NCBI RefSeq assembly: GCF_032854445.1
Contig: NW_027018022.1
Coordinates: 50,731-114,730 of the forward strand
Source of the DNA: Liolophura sinensis
Lineage: Eukaryota; Mollusca; Polyplacophora; Chitonida; Chitonidae
DNA: 64,000 nt
Reading direction: 5' to 3'
In this document: positions 63,932-64,000 of the stretch, piece after piece
How the letters are laid out: each line of letters begins with the position of its first letter
How positions within the stretch are numbered: the first letter of the stretch is position 1
Program-made: the position numbers and the translations under genes
The notes under the pieces: model-generated
Database searches by the model: none
Seen by the model: only the letters and a program-made list of their open reading frames with translations
What the model was told of the DNA's origin: nothing

Positions 63932-64000
63932 TTAGGGTTGTTGCCTCATTAGCTCGGGCTGAAGCGGTTCTTCATCAACTACGTGCCGGATGGAGCTTGG
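63932..64000. other. Right flank of copy C
   Basis: Unrelated to the flank of A after ATGTTCTGGGG; no feature recognised in the 69 bases available. Confidence 0.4.

Noticed and set aside
63925-63945. GGGTTAGGG at the end of copy C as telomeric repeat
   Set aside because: Only one and a half units occur, which is no evidence for a telomere.

Overview
The window is eukaryotic nuclear DNA, most likely from a lophotrochozoan and probably a bivalve mollusc. The evidence is two tRNA-headed SINE families with long conserved bodies of the kind seen across molluscs, a non-LTR retrotransposon with an (ATTC)n tail, DIRS-like, copia-like, MULE-like and Tc1 remnants, and no prokaryotic signals. I see no convincing host protein-coding gene. 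Almost everything recognisable is mobile DNA. Species was inferred by eye, without a search.

The dominant content is three copies of one family of Polinton/Maverick elements (virus-like DNA transposons). Copy A (1-8660) enters the window inside its integrase gene and runs to its capsid-side end. Copy B (about 10537-20653) lies in the opposite orientation, facing A across a 1.5 kb palindrome. Copy C (about 51849-63931) has the orientation of A and is the only copy seen from end to end. Gene order read from the polymerase end is: zinc-ribbon protein (g0) and protein-primed DNA polymerase B (forward); integrase, g2, g3, g4, g5, packaging ATPase and major capsid protein (all reverse); g8 (forward); g9 (reverse); g10, g11 and g12 (forward). 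Genes overlap or abut tightly. MCP and ATPase overlap by 29 bp, g3 and g2 meet at TAGTAATG, MCP and g8 start head to head, g9 and g10 starts overlap antisense, and g8 and g9 ends overlap. A 76-nt candidate intron would fuse g5 to g4 in frame. No adenovirus-type maturation protease was seen.

Every copy is damaged. B has at least seven internal deletions. C has lost about 0.8 kb of the polymerase exonuclease region and the polymerase catalytic YTDTD motif. A carries single frameshifts or stops in MCP, ATPase, g9, g10 and g11. A and B share a +1 insertion in MCP and a stop in ATPase that C lacks. B and C share a 4-bp duplication in the polymerase gene. The copies therefore descend from already defective ancestors.

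Between B and C lies about 31 kb of other repeats. From 20.66 to 29.9 kb there is a higher-order array built from about 72-bp units, many with a CTGTCAC-N6-GTGACAG dyad, interrupted by an intact 1529-bp Tc1-type transposon. From 29.9 to 51.8 kb there are a MULE transposase fragment, a fragment of a second integrase type, several SINEs, a copia-type pol fragment, a 5.75 kb LINE with clean target duplications, a DIRS-like tyrosine-recombinase retroelement with inverted ends, and non-coding AT-rich DNA.
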